Shown piece by piece: positions 24,978 through 34,444 of a stretch of 64,000 nucleotides of DNA. Source of the DNA: Thermobispora bispora DSM 43833 (GTDB lineage Bacteria > Actinomycetota > Actinomycetes > Streptosporangiales > Streptosporangiaceae); NCBI RefSeq assembly GCF_000092645.1, contig NC_014165.1, positions 3,720,001 to 3,784,000 on the forward strand, written 5' to 3'. The position numbers and the translations under genes are program-made. How positions within the stretch are numbered: the stretch's first letter is position 1; every line of letters begins with the position of its first letter. The notes beneath the pieces are model-generated. The model ran no database searches and was not told the origin of the DNA. It was given only the letters and a program-made list of their open reading frames with translations.

Positions 24978-26054
24978 TCACAGCTGAGAGGCCGCGAGCT
25001 TGGGGTCGTACTCCCAGTGCCAGGGTTCGAAGGGGCTCCGGTAGGCCCAGTCCGGGTGGAACCAGCCGAACCGCTTGGCGTTCGCCTCCATCCAGTTGAA
25101 CTCGGCGGAGCGGAAGATCTGGATGCCCCCGCACAGGTCGACCGCGAGCCCGTACCCGTGGTTGCTGCGGCCCGGGACCGCGGCGTAGCCGGGGCGCCGG
25201 TAGTAGATGGCCTGCTGCTCGGCCAGGCTGCGGTACGCGTCGGAGACGCACAGCGGCCGCCCGAACCGCTTACGGAAGGCGAGATCGAGGTCGGCGAGCG
25301 CGATGGCGGCGTCCGCGCGGAGCAGCTCGTTCGGCTTGCCCGGCAGGGGGCAGAGGACCTCCCGCGGCAGCAGGCCGTTGGGGTACTGCTCGGCGAGATC
25401 CACCTTGGTCGGGTCGCACCCGCCCTGGTTCGACTTGTTGATCTTTACGCCGATCTTGATCAGCTTCTGGGTGAGGGTCTTGACGAGCGCGGACGACCGC
25501 TTGCGCAGCATGTCGATCTCCGCGTTGACCTGGGCCTGCTGCAGGAGGTTCGCCGAGCGGAGCCGCTGGGCCTCGGCGGCGAGCCGCTCCTGCCGCCGGA
25601 GCATCTGCTCGGCGCGCCCCAGGACGTTGTTGCGCCCGGCCACGAGGTAGTCCACGTCGCTCATCGCCCGCAGCGTCGCCGTGCCGTCCCCCGAGGTGAG
25701 GAACGGGCTGAGCCCCCGCATCGTGGGGTTCTGGTAGACCGCCGTCACCAGCTCGACCAGCGGCCGGCGCATCTTCCGCAGCTCCTGGTTGGCCTTCTGG
25801 AGCTCCTCCAGGGTGGCGGCGAGCTTCCGCTGGGTCACCGTCTGCTGCTTCCGCCGGGCCTCCAAGGTCTTCGTCGCCTCCTCGAGCTCCCGGTACGCCT
25901 GCTGGGCCTGGCGCCGGAGCTCGGTCAGCGTGACCGGTTCCTTCTTAGCGGTCCCGGCGGCTGCAGCGTGTGCGGTGCCGTACGAGACGTTGAGCAATAC
26001 CGAAGTCAGCACCGTGGTGACCGCGATCAGCGGAGCTGATCGGGTAAAGGACAC
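24978..26054 (-). CDS. Secreted M15-family D,D-carboxypeptidase with coiled coil
   Basis: This 358-aa protein has a signal peptide (to about residue 31, ending AHA), a long coiled coil (about 40-215, rich in LEEATKTLEARRKQQ-like heptads), and a C-terminal peptidase M15B/VanY domain. The zinc ligands are visible in RSNHGYGLAVDLCGG (H and D) and EPWHWEY (H). It should trim peptidoglycan peptides outside the membrane. The coiled coil resembles those of RipA/FtsX-activated hydrolases and may control activity. Start is GTG. Confidence 0.9.
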   Translation of the reverse strand: MSFTRSAPLIAVTTVLTSVLLNVSYGTAHAAAAGTAKKEPVTLTELRRQAQQAYRELEEATKTLEARRKQQTVTQRKLAATLEELQKANQELRKMRRPLVELVTAVYQNPTMRGLSPFLTSGDGTATLRAMSDVDYLVAGRNNVLGRAEQMLRRQERLAAEAQRLRSANLLQQAQVNAEIDMLRKRSSALVKTLTQKLIKIGVKINKSNQGGCDPTKVDLAEQYPNGLLPREVLCPLPGKPNELLRADAAIALADLDLAFRKRFGRPLCVSDAYRSLAEQQAIYYRRPGYAAVPGRSNHGYGLAVDLCGGIQIFRSAEFNWMEANAKRFGWFHPDWAYRSPFEPWHWEYDPKLAASQL

Positions 26055-26143
26055 GACTGACTCCTTCGTTTGCCGACCTGTGACCTCGAGTCGGCACGCA
26101 CGTTACTACAGAGTCATGAGTGCTTGGTGAGTCCGATCGGAGC

Positions 26144-27121
26144 TCACAGGGTGAGCACGCCCGTGAGGATGGGCTGCATGGGCGCCGGTGCGGCTCCACC
26201 GGGCGTTGGCGCGAGATCGCGGTGCGCGGCGGGGGCATCGCTGCGCGCGACCGGGACCCCGGAGCCCGTGGGCGCGGCATCGCTGCGCATGGGCGCGATC
26301 TCGCCGCGGAGGGTGGAGACGCCGCCGGTGGGCGTCCGGCAGATCCGCCACACCAGGATGCCGGCCCGGTCCTTCACGCAGGCCGGGACCGGTTGCGGCG
26401 CCGGCTGCGCCGGTGCGGGCTGTGAGGGGGCCTGCGTCTCCTCCGGCCGGTCGTTCTGCTTCTCCCGTCTCTCGTCCCGCTTCTCGTCCCGTCGCTCGGC
26501 CGGCCGCTTCTTCGCCCGGGCCGCGCCCGACCGCAGTGCCGCGAACGGTGGCCGGATGATCGGCTTCGGCAGGGTCTGCTGGATCAGCCCTTCGTACACG
26601 GTCATCGGGCCGGGCGATTGCGGCATCCGGGTGGGGTTCAACAGGCCGTCGCGTGCTTCTTTCGGCGGTGCCTGCCCGCCGCCGCTCCGGGGCACGGAGC
26701 GGTCCCGGGTGGCGGTCTGCCCGGCGGCCGGGGCCGCGAGGGCGGCGTCGCCCGTGGTCGTGGTCGCACCGGTGCGGACGCCCTGCCCGGTGCCGGCCAT
26801 GCCGCCGCCCTGGTGTGCGGTGTCCCCCGCGTCACCGGCGGCCGGCCTGCCCGGCCGGGGCGGCACCTGAGTGGGTGGCGACGGCGGTAAGAGGGAGAGC
26901 ATGCCCATCGGCGCGGAGCGCGCCATCGGCGACTGTGCCGGATCACCCGCCCGGGCCATGCCGGCTGCCCTCTCCGGGTAGCCGGTGACGTCGGCCATGA
27001 ACATGCCCGAGGCCAGGATCCCCGGCGCGATCAACGCGGCGAGCAGGCCCACTGGGCGGACACGAATACCTCTGCGCGTCGTCTTCGTCACGTTCAGTGA
27101 CGGTAGACACGGAGTGCGCAC
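26144..27121 (-). CDS. Secreted or anchored Pro/Ala-rich protein of unknown function
   Basis: This frame of up to 325 aa has a hydrophobic N-terminal segment (VGLLAALIAPGILASGMFMA, about residues 23-42), followed by a low-complexity extracellular region rich in Pro, Ala, Gly and Met. A charged patch of KR/ER repeats (about 208-235) and a short Cys pair (PACVKDRAG...WRICRT) follow. I do not recognise a family. GTG 27121 and GTG 27091 are both possible starts; the latter leaves KTTRRG before the helix. Third-position GC is high across the frame, supporting coding. Confidence 0.6.
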   Translation of the reverse strand: MRTPCLPSLNVTKTTRRGIRVRPVGLLAALIAPGILASGMFMADVTGYPERAAGMARAGDPAQSPMARSAPMGMLSLLPPSPPTQVPPRPGRPAAGDAGDTAHQGGGMAGTGQGVRTGATTTTGDAALAAPAAGQTATRDRSVPRSGGGQAPPKEARDGLLNPTRMPQSPGPMTVYEGLIQQTLPKPIIRPPFAALRSGAARAKKRPAERRDEKRDERREKQNDRPEETQAPSQPAPAQPAPQPVPACVKDRAGILVWRICRTPTGGVSTLRGEIAPMRSDAAPTGSGVPVARSDAPAAHRDLAPTPGGAAPAPMQPILTGVLTL

Positions 27122-27236
27122 CCGGACGCCGCGGCTTGACAGGGCTTTACCTGACCCAGGCCCGCGGATGACCCACGCTACTTGCGTCAGGGGTGCGCGA
27201 GCCCGACCGCCGATTCGCTAGGCTTATTCTCTGCAA

Positions 27237-27309
27237 GCCTCCGTAGCTCAGGGGATAGAGCACCGCTCTCCTAAAGCGGGTGCCGCAGGTTCGAATCCTG
27301 CCGGGGGCA
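27237..27309 (+). tRNA. tRNA-Arg (anticodon CCT)
   Basis: Cloverleaf of 73 nt: acceptor GCCTCCG pairs with CGGGGGC (one U-G), D arm GCTC...GAGC, anticodon stem CCGCT/AGCGG with loop CTCCTAA (anticodon CCT), T arm GCAGG-TTCGAAT-CCTGC. CCA is not encoded. It decodes AGG. Confidence 0.96.
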
Positions 27310-27465
27310 CTCCTCTCACCTCGACAGATGCCCGCTGAACCGGGCGTTCCATCGACCTTCCGCCGTGGGCGGCCGTGCGCTGGAAGCAGGTAGGGATCGC
27401 CGCCCGCGGAACGTTCACGGAACGATCTCGGAATCGCCTGTCCAGGTCGCTCCCTGACCAGCGAA

Positions 27466-27487
27466 AGGCCCGGACCACGCCGGGCCT
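27466..27487 (+). terminator. Hairpin downstream of tRNA-Arg
   Basis: AGGCCCGG (27466-27473), loop ACCACG, CCGGGCCT (27480-27487): a perfect 8-bp stem. A second perfect hairpin (GAGCCCTCC 27523-27531 with GGAGGGCTC 27544-27552) follows. The 27310-27661 gap otherwise holds nothing I can support; these two stems probably end tRNA transcription and that of the convergent gene. Confidence 0.6.
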
Positions 27488-27661
27488 GTTCCAAGATCGG
27501 ATGACGGGCCCGGCGACGAGAAGAGCCCTCCCCGGCGTGCGGTGGAGGGCTCGGGACTCGGTCGAGAGCATGCCCCGGGGATCCGGACCGTTCCAGCGCT
27601 CAAGGACTCCGCAGGTCACCGCGTGAGCACCGCACGCCGCCGAACCTCCAAGGGCCGGGCA

Positions 27662-28153
27662 TCAGCCGAAGCAGTCCTGGTTCCTGAGGAGGATGCCGAA
27701 CTCGGTGACCTTGCCCCTCTTGACCTCGAAGGCGTACTGCGCCTTGCTGTTGCCCGGCACCCTGACCCGGTACAGGCCGTACATGTCCTTCTTGATGCCC
27801 GGGTAGGCCACCTTGAGCTGCCGGAAGGTGGACCCGAGCCTGATGCCCCGCGGGGTCTTCATGCCCTTACCGGCGTAGATGGCGGCCACCCCGACCCGCG
27901 GAGAGATCCACACGCCCGCCTTGTTCTTGGGGGTCCGGAACTTCTTCAAGTCCCAGCCGGAGCAGCCACCGCCACGACCCGGGAACTTCTGAACCAGCAG
28001 ACCGGTGGCCCTGGCCTGCTTCAGGCTCATACCGAGCTTGAGCGTTCCATATCCGTACGGCCCCAGCGTCGGGTTCGCCTTGGCCGAGGCCGCGGTGGCG
28101 CCGCTGACCACCAGCGACCCGGCGAGGACCGAAACCATGATCATCTTCTTCAT
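27662..28153 (-). CDS. Small secreted protein of unknown function
   Basis: This 163-aa protein has a clear signal peptide (MKKMIMVSVLAGSLVVSGAT, cleavage about ASA-KA). The mature part begins LGPYGYGTLKLGMSLKQARA, a pattern seen in small actinobacterial exported proteins with a KLGM...A repeat; a second copy-like segment is GIRLGSTFRQLKVAYPG. Three Cys are present (CSGW and C-terminal DCFG), which could form a disulfide. The function is unknown. ATG 28153 is preferred over the frame's 28192 start because the signal peptide begins there. Confidence 0.75.
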   Translation of the reverse strand: MKKMIMVSVLAGSLVVSGATAASAKANPTLGPYGYGTLKLGMSLKQARATGLLVQKFPGRGGGCSGWDLKKFRTPKNKAGVWISPRVGVAAIYAGKGMKTPRGIRLGSTFRQLKVAYPGIKKDMYGLYRVRVPGNSKAQYAFEVKRGKVTEFGILLRNQDCFG

Positions 28154-28391
28154 GCCACTAGCATGGCGGGACCGTGTTCCGCTCTTGATCACGGGTTGCG
28201 GTTTACGGGCGGGACGGCGGGTGACCGAGGGCGACCTGAAACCTCATCGTCGGCTCGTTCGGCATGGAGTCGGAACCGCCGCGGCGACCCGGTTCCCGGA
28301 AACCGCTCCTCTGCATCCCCGACGTGACGACGTGCCACGCCGCGCCGGACCCGTTGCACGTGGTGCACCGGCATCAGGCGGGCATGGGCGC

Positions 28392-28649
28392 GTGGTGTAC
28401 GCGGGCGTCGACATCAAGAGCCGTCGTGCCGTGGTCGAGCTCGTCCCCCCGGCGCACGACCCGGGGTTCCGCTGCGCCGGCCGGGACATCCGCGCCCGGC
28501 CGTACGAGGAGATCATCGCGCTGCGCCCGGAGTGGCACGCCGGCGCCGACGACAAGGGAAAGATCACGATCGTCTGCATCGTAGGCCGCAAGGACGAAGC
28601 CCGCATGAGCACCGGCGGCCCGCATCTCTGGATCGGTCCCACTGCTTAG
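28392..28649 (+). CDS. Possible small protein of unknown function
   Basis: About 85 aa (GTG 28392) with strong GC preference at third positions, ending KGKITIVCIVGRKDEARMST...WIGPTA. No domain is recognised and no good ribosome-binding site is seen. It may be the 3' remnant of a longer gene, because the frame stays open upstream while composition becomes less gene-like. Confidence 0.35.
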   Translation: MVYAGVDIKSRRAVVELVPPAHDPGFRCAGRDIRARPYEEIIALRPEWHAGADDKGKITIVCIVGRKDEARMSTGGPHLWIGPTA

Positions 28650-28662
28650 GTGCGACACCACT

Positions 28663-28676
28663 GTGACCAAGGTCAC
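28663..28676. promoter_or_regulatory. Perfect inverted repeat upstream of the oxidoreductase gene
   Basis: GTGACC-AA-GGTCAC lies 87 bp before the ATG of the FAD oxidoreductase. It is a candidate operator; no ECF41-type TGTCACA/CGTC promoter was found there. Confidence 0.4.
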
Positions 28677-28762
28677 TCGAAGGCCACCTCACGCCGGGAG
28701 CGCCTGTCCCGTCCGTGCCGGTGAACGTGCCCCGATCGGGGCGCCCGGCGGAGGAAGATGAG

Positions 28763-29953
28763 ATGACGCCCACAACGATCGTCGTGCTCGGCGGCGGCTA
28801 CACCGGCGTGATGAGCGCGATCCGCCTGGCCCGGCGCACCCGCCGCACCCGCACCCGGGTGATCTTGGTCAACCCGTCCGACCGGTTCACCGAGCGGCTG
28901 CGGCTGCACCAGATCGCCACCGGCCAGCGGACGGCCGACCACCGCATTCCGGCGCTGCTCCACGGCACCGGCGCCGAGTTCGTCCGTGGCCGGGCCACGC
29001 ACCTCGACCCGGAGCGGCGCGAGGTCCGCATCGCCGGTGACGGCGGCGAGCGGACGCTCGGCTACGACTACCTGGTGTACGCCCTGGGTGCGGTCACCGA
29101 TACCAGCGTGCCGGGGGTGGACGCGCACGCCCACACGCTGGACGACGCGGAGGCGGCGCACCGCTTCGCCGAGCGGCTGGCCGAACTCACCCACCGAGGC
29201 GGCACCGTCGCGGTGGTGGGCTCCGGCCTCACCGGGGTCGAGGCGGCGGCCGAGATCGCCGAGGGCCATCCGAACCTGCACGTGACGTTGCTCGGCAGCG
29301 CGGAGCCGGGCTCGATGATGGGCGCGAAGGCACGCCGGCACCTGCTGGGCGCCCTTGACCGGCTCGGGGTGGAGATCTGTACCGGGGTCCGGGTGACCAA
29401 GGTGCCGCCGAACGCGGTGGAGCTGAACGGCGGTGAGACGGTACCGGTGGACGCGGTGCTGTGGACGGCCGGGGTGGTCGCCGCCCCGCTGGCCCGGGCG
29501 GCGGGCCTCACGGTGGACGACCGGGGCCGGGTGGTGGTGGACGCGACCCTCGCGTCGGTGTCGCACCCGTCGGTGTACGCCGTCGGGGACGCCGCCGCCA
29601 TCCGGCAGTCCTGGGGCATGATCCACGGCACCTGTCAGAGCGGCGTGCCGTCGGCCGCGTACGCCGCGGACGCCATCGCCCGCCGGCTGCGCGGTAAGCG
29701 GCCCAGGCCGTTCCGGTTCGGATACGTGCACCAGCCCGTCAGCCTCGGCCGCCGCGACGCGGTCGTCCAGTTCACCCGGCCCGACGATACGCCGGGCCGG
29801 TGGTGCCTGACCGGACGGGCGGCGGTCGTCTACAAGGAGGCGGTGACACGGAGCCCGGCCGTGATCTATCGGCTGTCGCGGTGGCTGACCATCCCGGCCC
29901 GGGCACTGGCCCGCACCGGAGGACGGGCTAACCGGCCGGTCGCAGCCGGGTGA
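28763..29953 (+). CDS. NAD(P)/FAD-dependent oxidoreductase (NDH-2-like)
   Basis: This 396-aa flavoprotein has the FAD-binding Rossmann signature IVVLGGGYTGVMSAIRL at the N terminus, a second NAD(P) Rossmann fold at about 150 (VAVVGSGLTGVEAAAEIA), and the FAD-contacting YAVGDAAAI (about 273). This matches type II NADH dehydrogenase-like proteins. The ATG at 28763 follows GGAGGAAG. It converges with and overlaps by 26 bp the ECF41 sigma gene; oxidoreductases are common partners of that sigma group. Confidence 0.9.
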   Translation: MTPTTIVVLGGGYTGVMSAIRLARRTRRTRTRVILVNPSDRFTERLRLHQIATGQRTADHRIPALLHGTGAEFVRGRATHLDPERREVRIAGDGGERTLGYDYLVYALGAVTDTSVPGVDAHAHTLDDAEAAHRFAERLAELTHRGGTVAVVGSGLTGVEAAAEIAEGHPNLHVTLLGSAEPGSMMGAKARRHLLGALDRLGVEICTGVRVTKVPPNAVELNGGETVPVDAVLWTAGVVAAPLARAAGLTVDDRGRVVVDATLASVSHPSVYAVGDAAAIRQSWGMIHGTCQSGVPSAAYAADAIARRLRGKRPRPFRFGYVHQPVSLGRRDAVVQFTRPDDTPGRWCLTGRAAVVYKEAVTRSPAVIYRLSRWLTIPARALARTGGRANRPVAAG

Positions 29954-30794
29954 GCTTGTCCGGGTTGCTGATCAGGTGGATGGTGTGCACGGCCCCGCCG
30001 GCCAGGTGCAGGGTGATCGCGGCGACCGGCGTCGTGCCCGAGTAGACCACGATGCCGGGGCCGCCGTTCAGCTCCACGATCTCCGCACGCGGATCGGCGG
30101 GCGCACGGCCGGCGAAGGTCACCAGCGCCCGCGCCACCGATTCCACGCCGACGATGGGCTTGCGCGGTGCGGGCGCCTTGCCGCCGCCGTCGCTGATCAG
30201 CGTCACCTCCGGCGCCAGCACGGCCATGAGCCCGGCCAGGTCGCCGCCCGCCGCGGCGGCGAGGAACCGCTTGGTCACTTCCGCCCATGTGGTCCGGTCC
30301 GTGTCGTACCGGACGCGCCGCCGCTCGACGTGCTCGCGGGCTCGGCGGGCGGTCTGGCGCACCGAGGCCTCGCTGCGCCCGACCATCTCGGCGATCTCTC
30401 CGTAGGAGTAGCCGAACGCCTCGCGCAGCACGAAGACCGCCCGCTCCAGCGGCGACAGCGATTCGAGCAGCAGGAGCATGGCGGTCGAGACGGTGTCCGT
30501 GAGCGCGACGTTCTCCGCGATGTCGGGCGTGGTGGCGATGGGCTCCGGCAGCCATGGCCCGACGTACTCCTCCCGCCGTGCCCGGGCGCTGCGCAGCCGG
30601 TCGATCGCCAGGCGGGTCACCACCCGCACCAGGTACGCCTCCGGGTCGGCCACCTCGGCCGGGTTCACCGCGGACCAGCGCAGCAAGGCGTCCTGCACCA
30701 CGTCCTCGGCGTCGCCGGCCCGGCCCAGCATGCGGTAGGCGATCGCGAACAGCCGATCCCGGTGTTCGCCGAAGCGGTGCGCGTGCCCGCCCAA
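29928..30794 (-). CDS. ECF41-family RNA polymerase sigma factor (SigJ-like)
   Basis: This 288-aa protein has Sigma70 region 2 (FAIAYRMLGRAGDAEDVVQD) and region 4 (LSPLERAVFVLREAFGYSYGEIAEMVG...RQTARRAREHV). It has all three ECF41 hallmarks: WLPEP in the linker, DGGGK, and NPDKL in the SnoaL-like C-terminal extension. In ECF41 factors the extension modulates activity without a classic anti-sigma factor, and the neighbouring oxidoreductase or carboxymuconolactone-decarboxylase gene is usually the target. Here the neighbour is the convergent flavoprotein. A start in the range 30770-30794 is likely. Confidence 0.93.
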   Translation of the reverse strand: MGGHAHRFGEHRDRLFAIAYRMLGRAGDAEDVVQDALLRWSAVNPAEVADPEAYLVRVVTRLAIDRLRSARARREEYVGPWLPEPIATTPDIAENVALTDTVSTAMLLLLESLSPLERAVFVLREAFGYSYGEIAEMVGRSEASVRQTARRAREHVERRRVRYDTDRTTWAEVTKRFLAAAAGGDLAGLMAVLAPEVTLISDGGGKAPAPRKPIVGVESVARALVTFAGRAPADPRAEIVELNGGPGIVVYSGTTPVAAITLHLAGGAVHTIHLISNPDKLTRLRPAG

Positions 30795-31081
30795 GGCGCG
30801 TAACCCTTCACTCCATGGCTTCCACAGCGATCACGGCGAGTCTGCCGCCGCCTCCGGCGCGGGTCCAGATCTCAACATCAGGGCATATCCTCGGCCCGCA
30901 CAGGCCGCGGTGCACCACGGAACGCTGCGCGCTCGCCCGATCGGCAGATGGATGGACGCCGGCTCACCCGGCTCGGTGAGAGAGACCCGTCGGCGAGCAG
31001 GCCTGGCGACCGCGGCGAGACCGCACACCCCAGCCCTGGCAAGCCGTGGTACGGCGCTCGCTCACACGTCCGCCTGAATCG
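30795..31081. other. Intergenic region without a supported gene
   Basis: About 290 bp between the divergent sigma gene and the TetR-ABC operon promoter. Open frames here are Arg/Ser/Pro-rich and lack a start with a ribosome-binding site. Confidence 0.5.
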
Positions 31082-31123
31082 TTGACAGGGGACTGAACGC
31101 GATTTAGCCTGAATCACGTTCAG
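31082..31123 (+). promoter_or_regulatory. Promoter and probable operator of the TetR-ABC operon
   Basis: TTGACA (31082-31087), 17-bp spacer, TAGCCT (31105-31110): close to the housekeeping sigma consensus. CTGAATCACGTTCAG (31109-31123), with 5-bp inverted arms, overlaps the -10 box and start region. A further CTGAACG half-site lies in the spacer (31092-31098). Repression by the TetR protein encoded 33 bp downstream is the natural reading. Confidence 0.7.
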
Positions 31124-31155
31124 CGTACTGAGTCGAGTTCAACCAGATCGCGCTC

Positions 31156-31869
31156 ATGACAGAGGACGGCCGGAGCAGGCGGAGACGAACGTTCGACGAT
31201 CCCGATCGCACGGCGCGAGCCCGGATCCGGGACGCCGCGATCGCGCGTTTCGCCGCCCAGGGGGTGGCCGCCACCAACCTCAAGGACATCGCCGCCGACG
31301 CGGGGGTGTCGACCCCGCTCGTCATCCACCACTTCGGCTCGAAGGAAGGGCTCCGGGCCGCCTGTGATCAGTACATCGCCTCCTGGATCAGGGAGCGGAA
31401 GACCGCGTCGATGACGGCCGGCAAGGACCTCGACCCCTTCCTGGCGCTCCGCGACGCGCTCGACGGCACACCGGTCATCGCCTACCTCGCCAGGACGATC
31501 GCCGACGGTTCCCCCCACGTGGACCAACTGATCGACGAGATGGTCGAGGACTCGCTGACCTACCTGGCCGAAGGGGTCGAGAAGGGGCTCATCAAGCCGG
31601 CCGAGAACCTCCGGGAGCAGGCCTCGCTCATATGCGTGTGGCTGCTGGGCGCGCTCGTCCTCCACAAGCACGTCAAACGGCTGCTGGGGATCGACCTGAT
31701 CGAGGGCGACCCTCACTCCCTGATCAAGTGGATGCGGATCAACCTCGAGGTCCTCGCCAAGGGGGTCATCGCCGAGGACTTCTACGACACGTGGCGGGAC
31801 GCCTTGCAGGCAGCCGAAGCGCAGACCGCCGCCGAGCGCGGCGACGACGCAGACCGGGAAACGCCATGA
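31156..31869 (+). CDS. TetR-family regulator
   Basis: This 237-aa protein has an N-terminal Tet[24 protein letters not shown], then [25 protein letters not shown]. The C-terminal ligand domain is helical. It is the first gene of an operon; its stop overlaps the ATG of the ABC ATPase gene as ATGA, and a dyad sits on its promoter. It probably represses its own operon and responds to an exporter substrate. Confidence 0.93.
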   Translation: MTEDGRSRRRRTFDDPDRTARARIRDAAIARFAAQGVAATNLKDIAADAGVSTPLVIHHFGSKEGLRAACDQYIASWIRERKTASMTAGKDLDPFLALRDALDGTPVIAYLARTIADGSPHVDQLIDEMVEDSLTYLAEGVEKGLIKPAENLREQASLICVWLLGALVLHKHVKRLLGIDLIEGDPHSLIKWMRINLEVLAKGVIAEDFYDTWRDALQAAEAQTAAERGDDADRETP

Positions 31870-32795
31870 CCGTTGCCATCGCCACCTCTGGACTCGTCAA
31901 GACCTTCGGGGCGACGCGGGCCCTCGACGGGCTCGATCTCACCGTGCACGCCGGAGAGGTCCACGGCTTCCTGGGGCCGAACGGCGCCGGGAAGTCCACG
32001 ACCATCCGGATCCTGCTGGGCTTCATCCGGGCGGATTCCGGCTCGGTCACCGTGCTCGGCGGTGATCCGTGGCGCGACGCGGTGGCGCTGCACACCCGCA
32101 TGGCGTACGTGCCGGGCGACGTCGAGCTGTGGCCCAACCTCACCGGCGGGGAGATCATCGATCTGCTCGGCAGGCTGCGCGGCGGCTTGAACCGGAAGCG
32201 CCGTGACGAACTGATCGAACGGTTCAACCTCGACCCGTCGAAGAAGGGCCGCACGTACTCCAAGGGCAACCGGCAGAAGGTCGCCATCGTGGCCGCGCTC
32301 GCGTCCGACGCGGAGCTGCTGCTGCTCGACGAGCCGACGTCCGGCCTCGACCCGTTGATGGAGGTCGTGTTCCAGGACGTGATCCGCGAGGCCAAGGAGG
32401 CGGGCCGTACCGTCCTGCTGTCCAGCCACATCCTCGCCCAGGTGGAGAAGCTCGCCGACCGGGTCAGCATCATCCGGAAGGGCAGGATCGTCGAGTCCGG
32501 AACGCTGACCGAGATGCGGTACCTCACCCGGACGTCCGTGGAGGCCGACACCGCCGCCCCGGTGACCGGGCTCGACCGGCTGCCGGGGGTGCACGACGCC
32601 GAGGTCGACGGCACCCGCGTGCGGTTCTCGGTGGACGGCGCCCACCTCGACGGGGCGATCAAGCACCTGAGCGGGTTCGGCATCCGCGCGCTCACCTGCC
32701 ACCCGCCGACGCTCGAGGAGCTCATGCTCCGGCACTACGGCGACGAGCTCACCGCCGAGACCAGCGGGCGGCCGCGCGAGGGGGTGAGGGGATGA
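31866..32795 (+). CDS. ABC transporter ATP-binding protein (drug-exporter type)
   Basis: This 309-aa ATPase has Walker [10 protein letters not shown], Walker [13 protein letters not shown] and the H-loop SSHILAQVE. The signature motif is YSKGNRQK rather than LSGGQ, as in many actinobacterial DrrA/antibiotic-exporter ATPases. The ATG overlaps the TetR stop, and the permease ATG overlaps this stop, so all three genes are translationally coupled. The likely role is export of a hydrophobic compound. Confidence 0.94.
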   Translation: MTVAIATSGLVKTFGATRALDGLDLTVHAGEVHGFLGPNGAGKSTTIRILLGFIRADSGSVTVLGGDPWRDAVALHTRMAYVPGDVELWPNLTGGEIIDLLGRLRGGLNRKRRDELIERFNLDPSKKGRTYSKGNRQKVAIVAALASDAELLLLDEPTSGLDPLMEVVFQDVIREAKEAGRTVLLSSHILAQVEKLADRVSIIRKGRIVESGTLTEMRYLTRTSVEADTAAPVTGLDRLPGVHDAEVDGTRVRFSVDGAHLDGAIKHLSGFGIRALTCHPPTLEELMLRHYGDELTAETSGRPREGVRG

Positions 32796-34444
32796 CCGCG
32801 ACCGCCACCCCCGCCATCGGCCGTACGGCCAGGCCGGCCGCCGGAGGCGCCCTGGCCGGAACGGGCCTGCTGCTGCGCTTCGCCCTGCGGCGCGACCGCG
32901 TCCGCATCCCGGTGTGGCTCGCCGCTCTCGTGCTCGGCACGGTGTGGCCCGTGACCGCCTTCCGGGAGGTGTACCCGACGGAGGCCGCGCGGCAGGCCGC
33001 GGCCGCCACGATGAACAGCCCGGCCGGGCTGGCGTTCTCCGGGCCGGCGCACTACCTGAGCGACTACCACTACGGCTCGATGGTGAGCCACCAGGTGCTC
33101 GGCTTCCTGGCGATCTTCGTCGGGATCATGAGCGTGCTCCTGGTTATCCGGCACACCCGGGCCGAGGAGGAGGCGGGGCGGGCCGAGCTCATCCGGGCGG
33201 GCGTGGTGGGGCGGCACGCACCGCTCGCCGCGGCGCTGATCCTGGCGACCGCGGTGAACCTCGCCCTCGGGCTTCTGCTCACGGTGGCCGTCGGGTCGAC
33301 CGGGCTGGAGGGGGTGACCTGGGAGGGGTCGCTGCTGTACGGCGCGGCGAACACGGCGGCCGGGATCACGTTCGCCGGGGTCGCGGCGGTGACCGCGCAG
33401 CTCACCGAGCACTCCCGGGGCGCGTCCGGTATGGGCCTCGCGGTGGTCGGGGCGGCCTATCTCGTGCGGGCCGCCGGTGACTCCGCGGACAGCGGGCTGT
33501 CGTGGGCCTCGCCGATCGGCTGGATCCAGCAGACCTTCGCCTACCTCGACGACCGGTGGTGGCCGCTGCTGCTGAACCTGTCCACGGCGGCGGTGCTGAC
33601 CGCGATCGGGTTCCGGCTCAGCCTGCGCCGCGATCTCGGAGCCGGTATGCGGGCCGCCCGGCGGGGACGGCCGGCCGCCTCCCCCATGCTCACGACCCCG
33701 CTCGGCTTCGCGCTGCGCCTGCACCGGGGCATGCTGATCGGCTTCGCCGCCGGCATGGTCGCGCTCGGCGCCTCGTACGGGACGTTCCTCGGCGACATCG
33801 AGGAGATGTTCCGGGACGTCGAGCTGCTGCGGAACGCGATGGCGCAGCTCGGCGGGGCCACGGTCACGGACCTCTACGTCACCATGGTCATGACGATCCT
33901 CGCGATCGTCGCCGCGATCCACGTGGTGCTCACGACGCTGCGGCCGCGTTCGGAGGAGACCTCCGGCCGGGCCGCGTCCGTGCTGGCGACCGGGCTGTCC
34001 CGGACCGGCTGGCTGGGCAGCCACCTGGCGGTGGCCGTGGTGGGCGGACCGGTGCTGACCGTGCTGTCGGGCCTGGCGTTCGCGGCGGCCGGCGCGCCCG
34101 TCGCCGAGGACGGCGGCCTGCTCGGGAAGCTCCTCGCGGCCTCCGCGGCCTACACCCCTGCCCTGTGGGTGACCGCCGGTTTCGCGGTGGCCCTGGTGGG
34201 GTGGCTGCCCCGGGCGACCGCGCTGGCGTGGGTGCTCGTGGCGTACGCCGGGGTGATCGGGTACTTCGGGATGATCCTGGACATCCCCGACTGGCTGACG
34301 AACCTATCGCCGTTCAGCCACATCCCCCGGCTGCCGGTCGACGAGTTCCGCTGGGCTCCGCTGCTGATCCTCACCGCGATCGCGGCCGGGCTCATCGCGG
34401 CCGGGCTGTACGGCTTCCGCCGCCGCGACCTCGACAGCAAGTGA
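32792..34444 (+). CDS. ABC exporter permease (ABC-2-like, 12 TM)
   Basis: This 550-aa membrane protein consists of two related halves of about six hydrophobic segments each. Each half begins with an amphipathic segment ([20 protein letters not shown] and [20 protein letters not shown]), the layout of actinobacterial antibiotic-exporter permeases such as the tetronasin-resistance type. It is coupled by an ATGA overlap to the ATPase. The substrate is unknown. Confidence 0.9.
   Translation: MTATATPAIGRTARPAAGGALAGTGLLLRFALRRDRVRIPVWLAALVLGTVWPVTAFREVYPTEAARQAAAATMNSPAGLAFSGPAHYLSDYHYGSMVSHQVLGFLAIFVGIMSVLLVIRHTRAEEEAGRAELIRAGVVGRHAPLAAALILATAVNLALGLLLTVAVGSTGLEGVTWEGSLLYGAANTAAGITFAGVAAVTAQLTEHSRGASGMGLAVVGAAYLVRAAGDSADSGLSWASPIGWIQQTFAYLDDRWWPLLLNLSTAAVLTAIGFRLSLRRDLGAGMRAARRGRPAASPMLTTPLGFALRLHRGMLIGFAAGMVALGASYGTFLGDIEEMFRDVELLRNAMAQLGGATVTDLYVTMVMTILAIVAAIHVVLTTLRPRSEETSGRAASVLATGLSRTGWLGSHLAVAVVGGPVLTVLSGLAFAAAGAPVAEDGGLLGKLLAASAAYTPALWVTAGFAVALVGWLPRATALAWVLVAYAGVIGYFGMILDIPDWLTNLSPFSHIPRLPVDEFRWAPLLILTAIAAGLIAAGLYGFRRRDLDSK

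Noticed and set aside
27119-27236. Promoter with TTGACA-like box for tRNA-Arg
   Set aside because: No -10 with acceptable spacing could be placed with confidence, so it was not listed as a feature.
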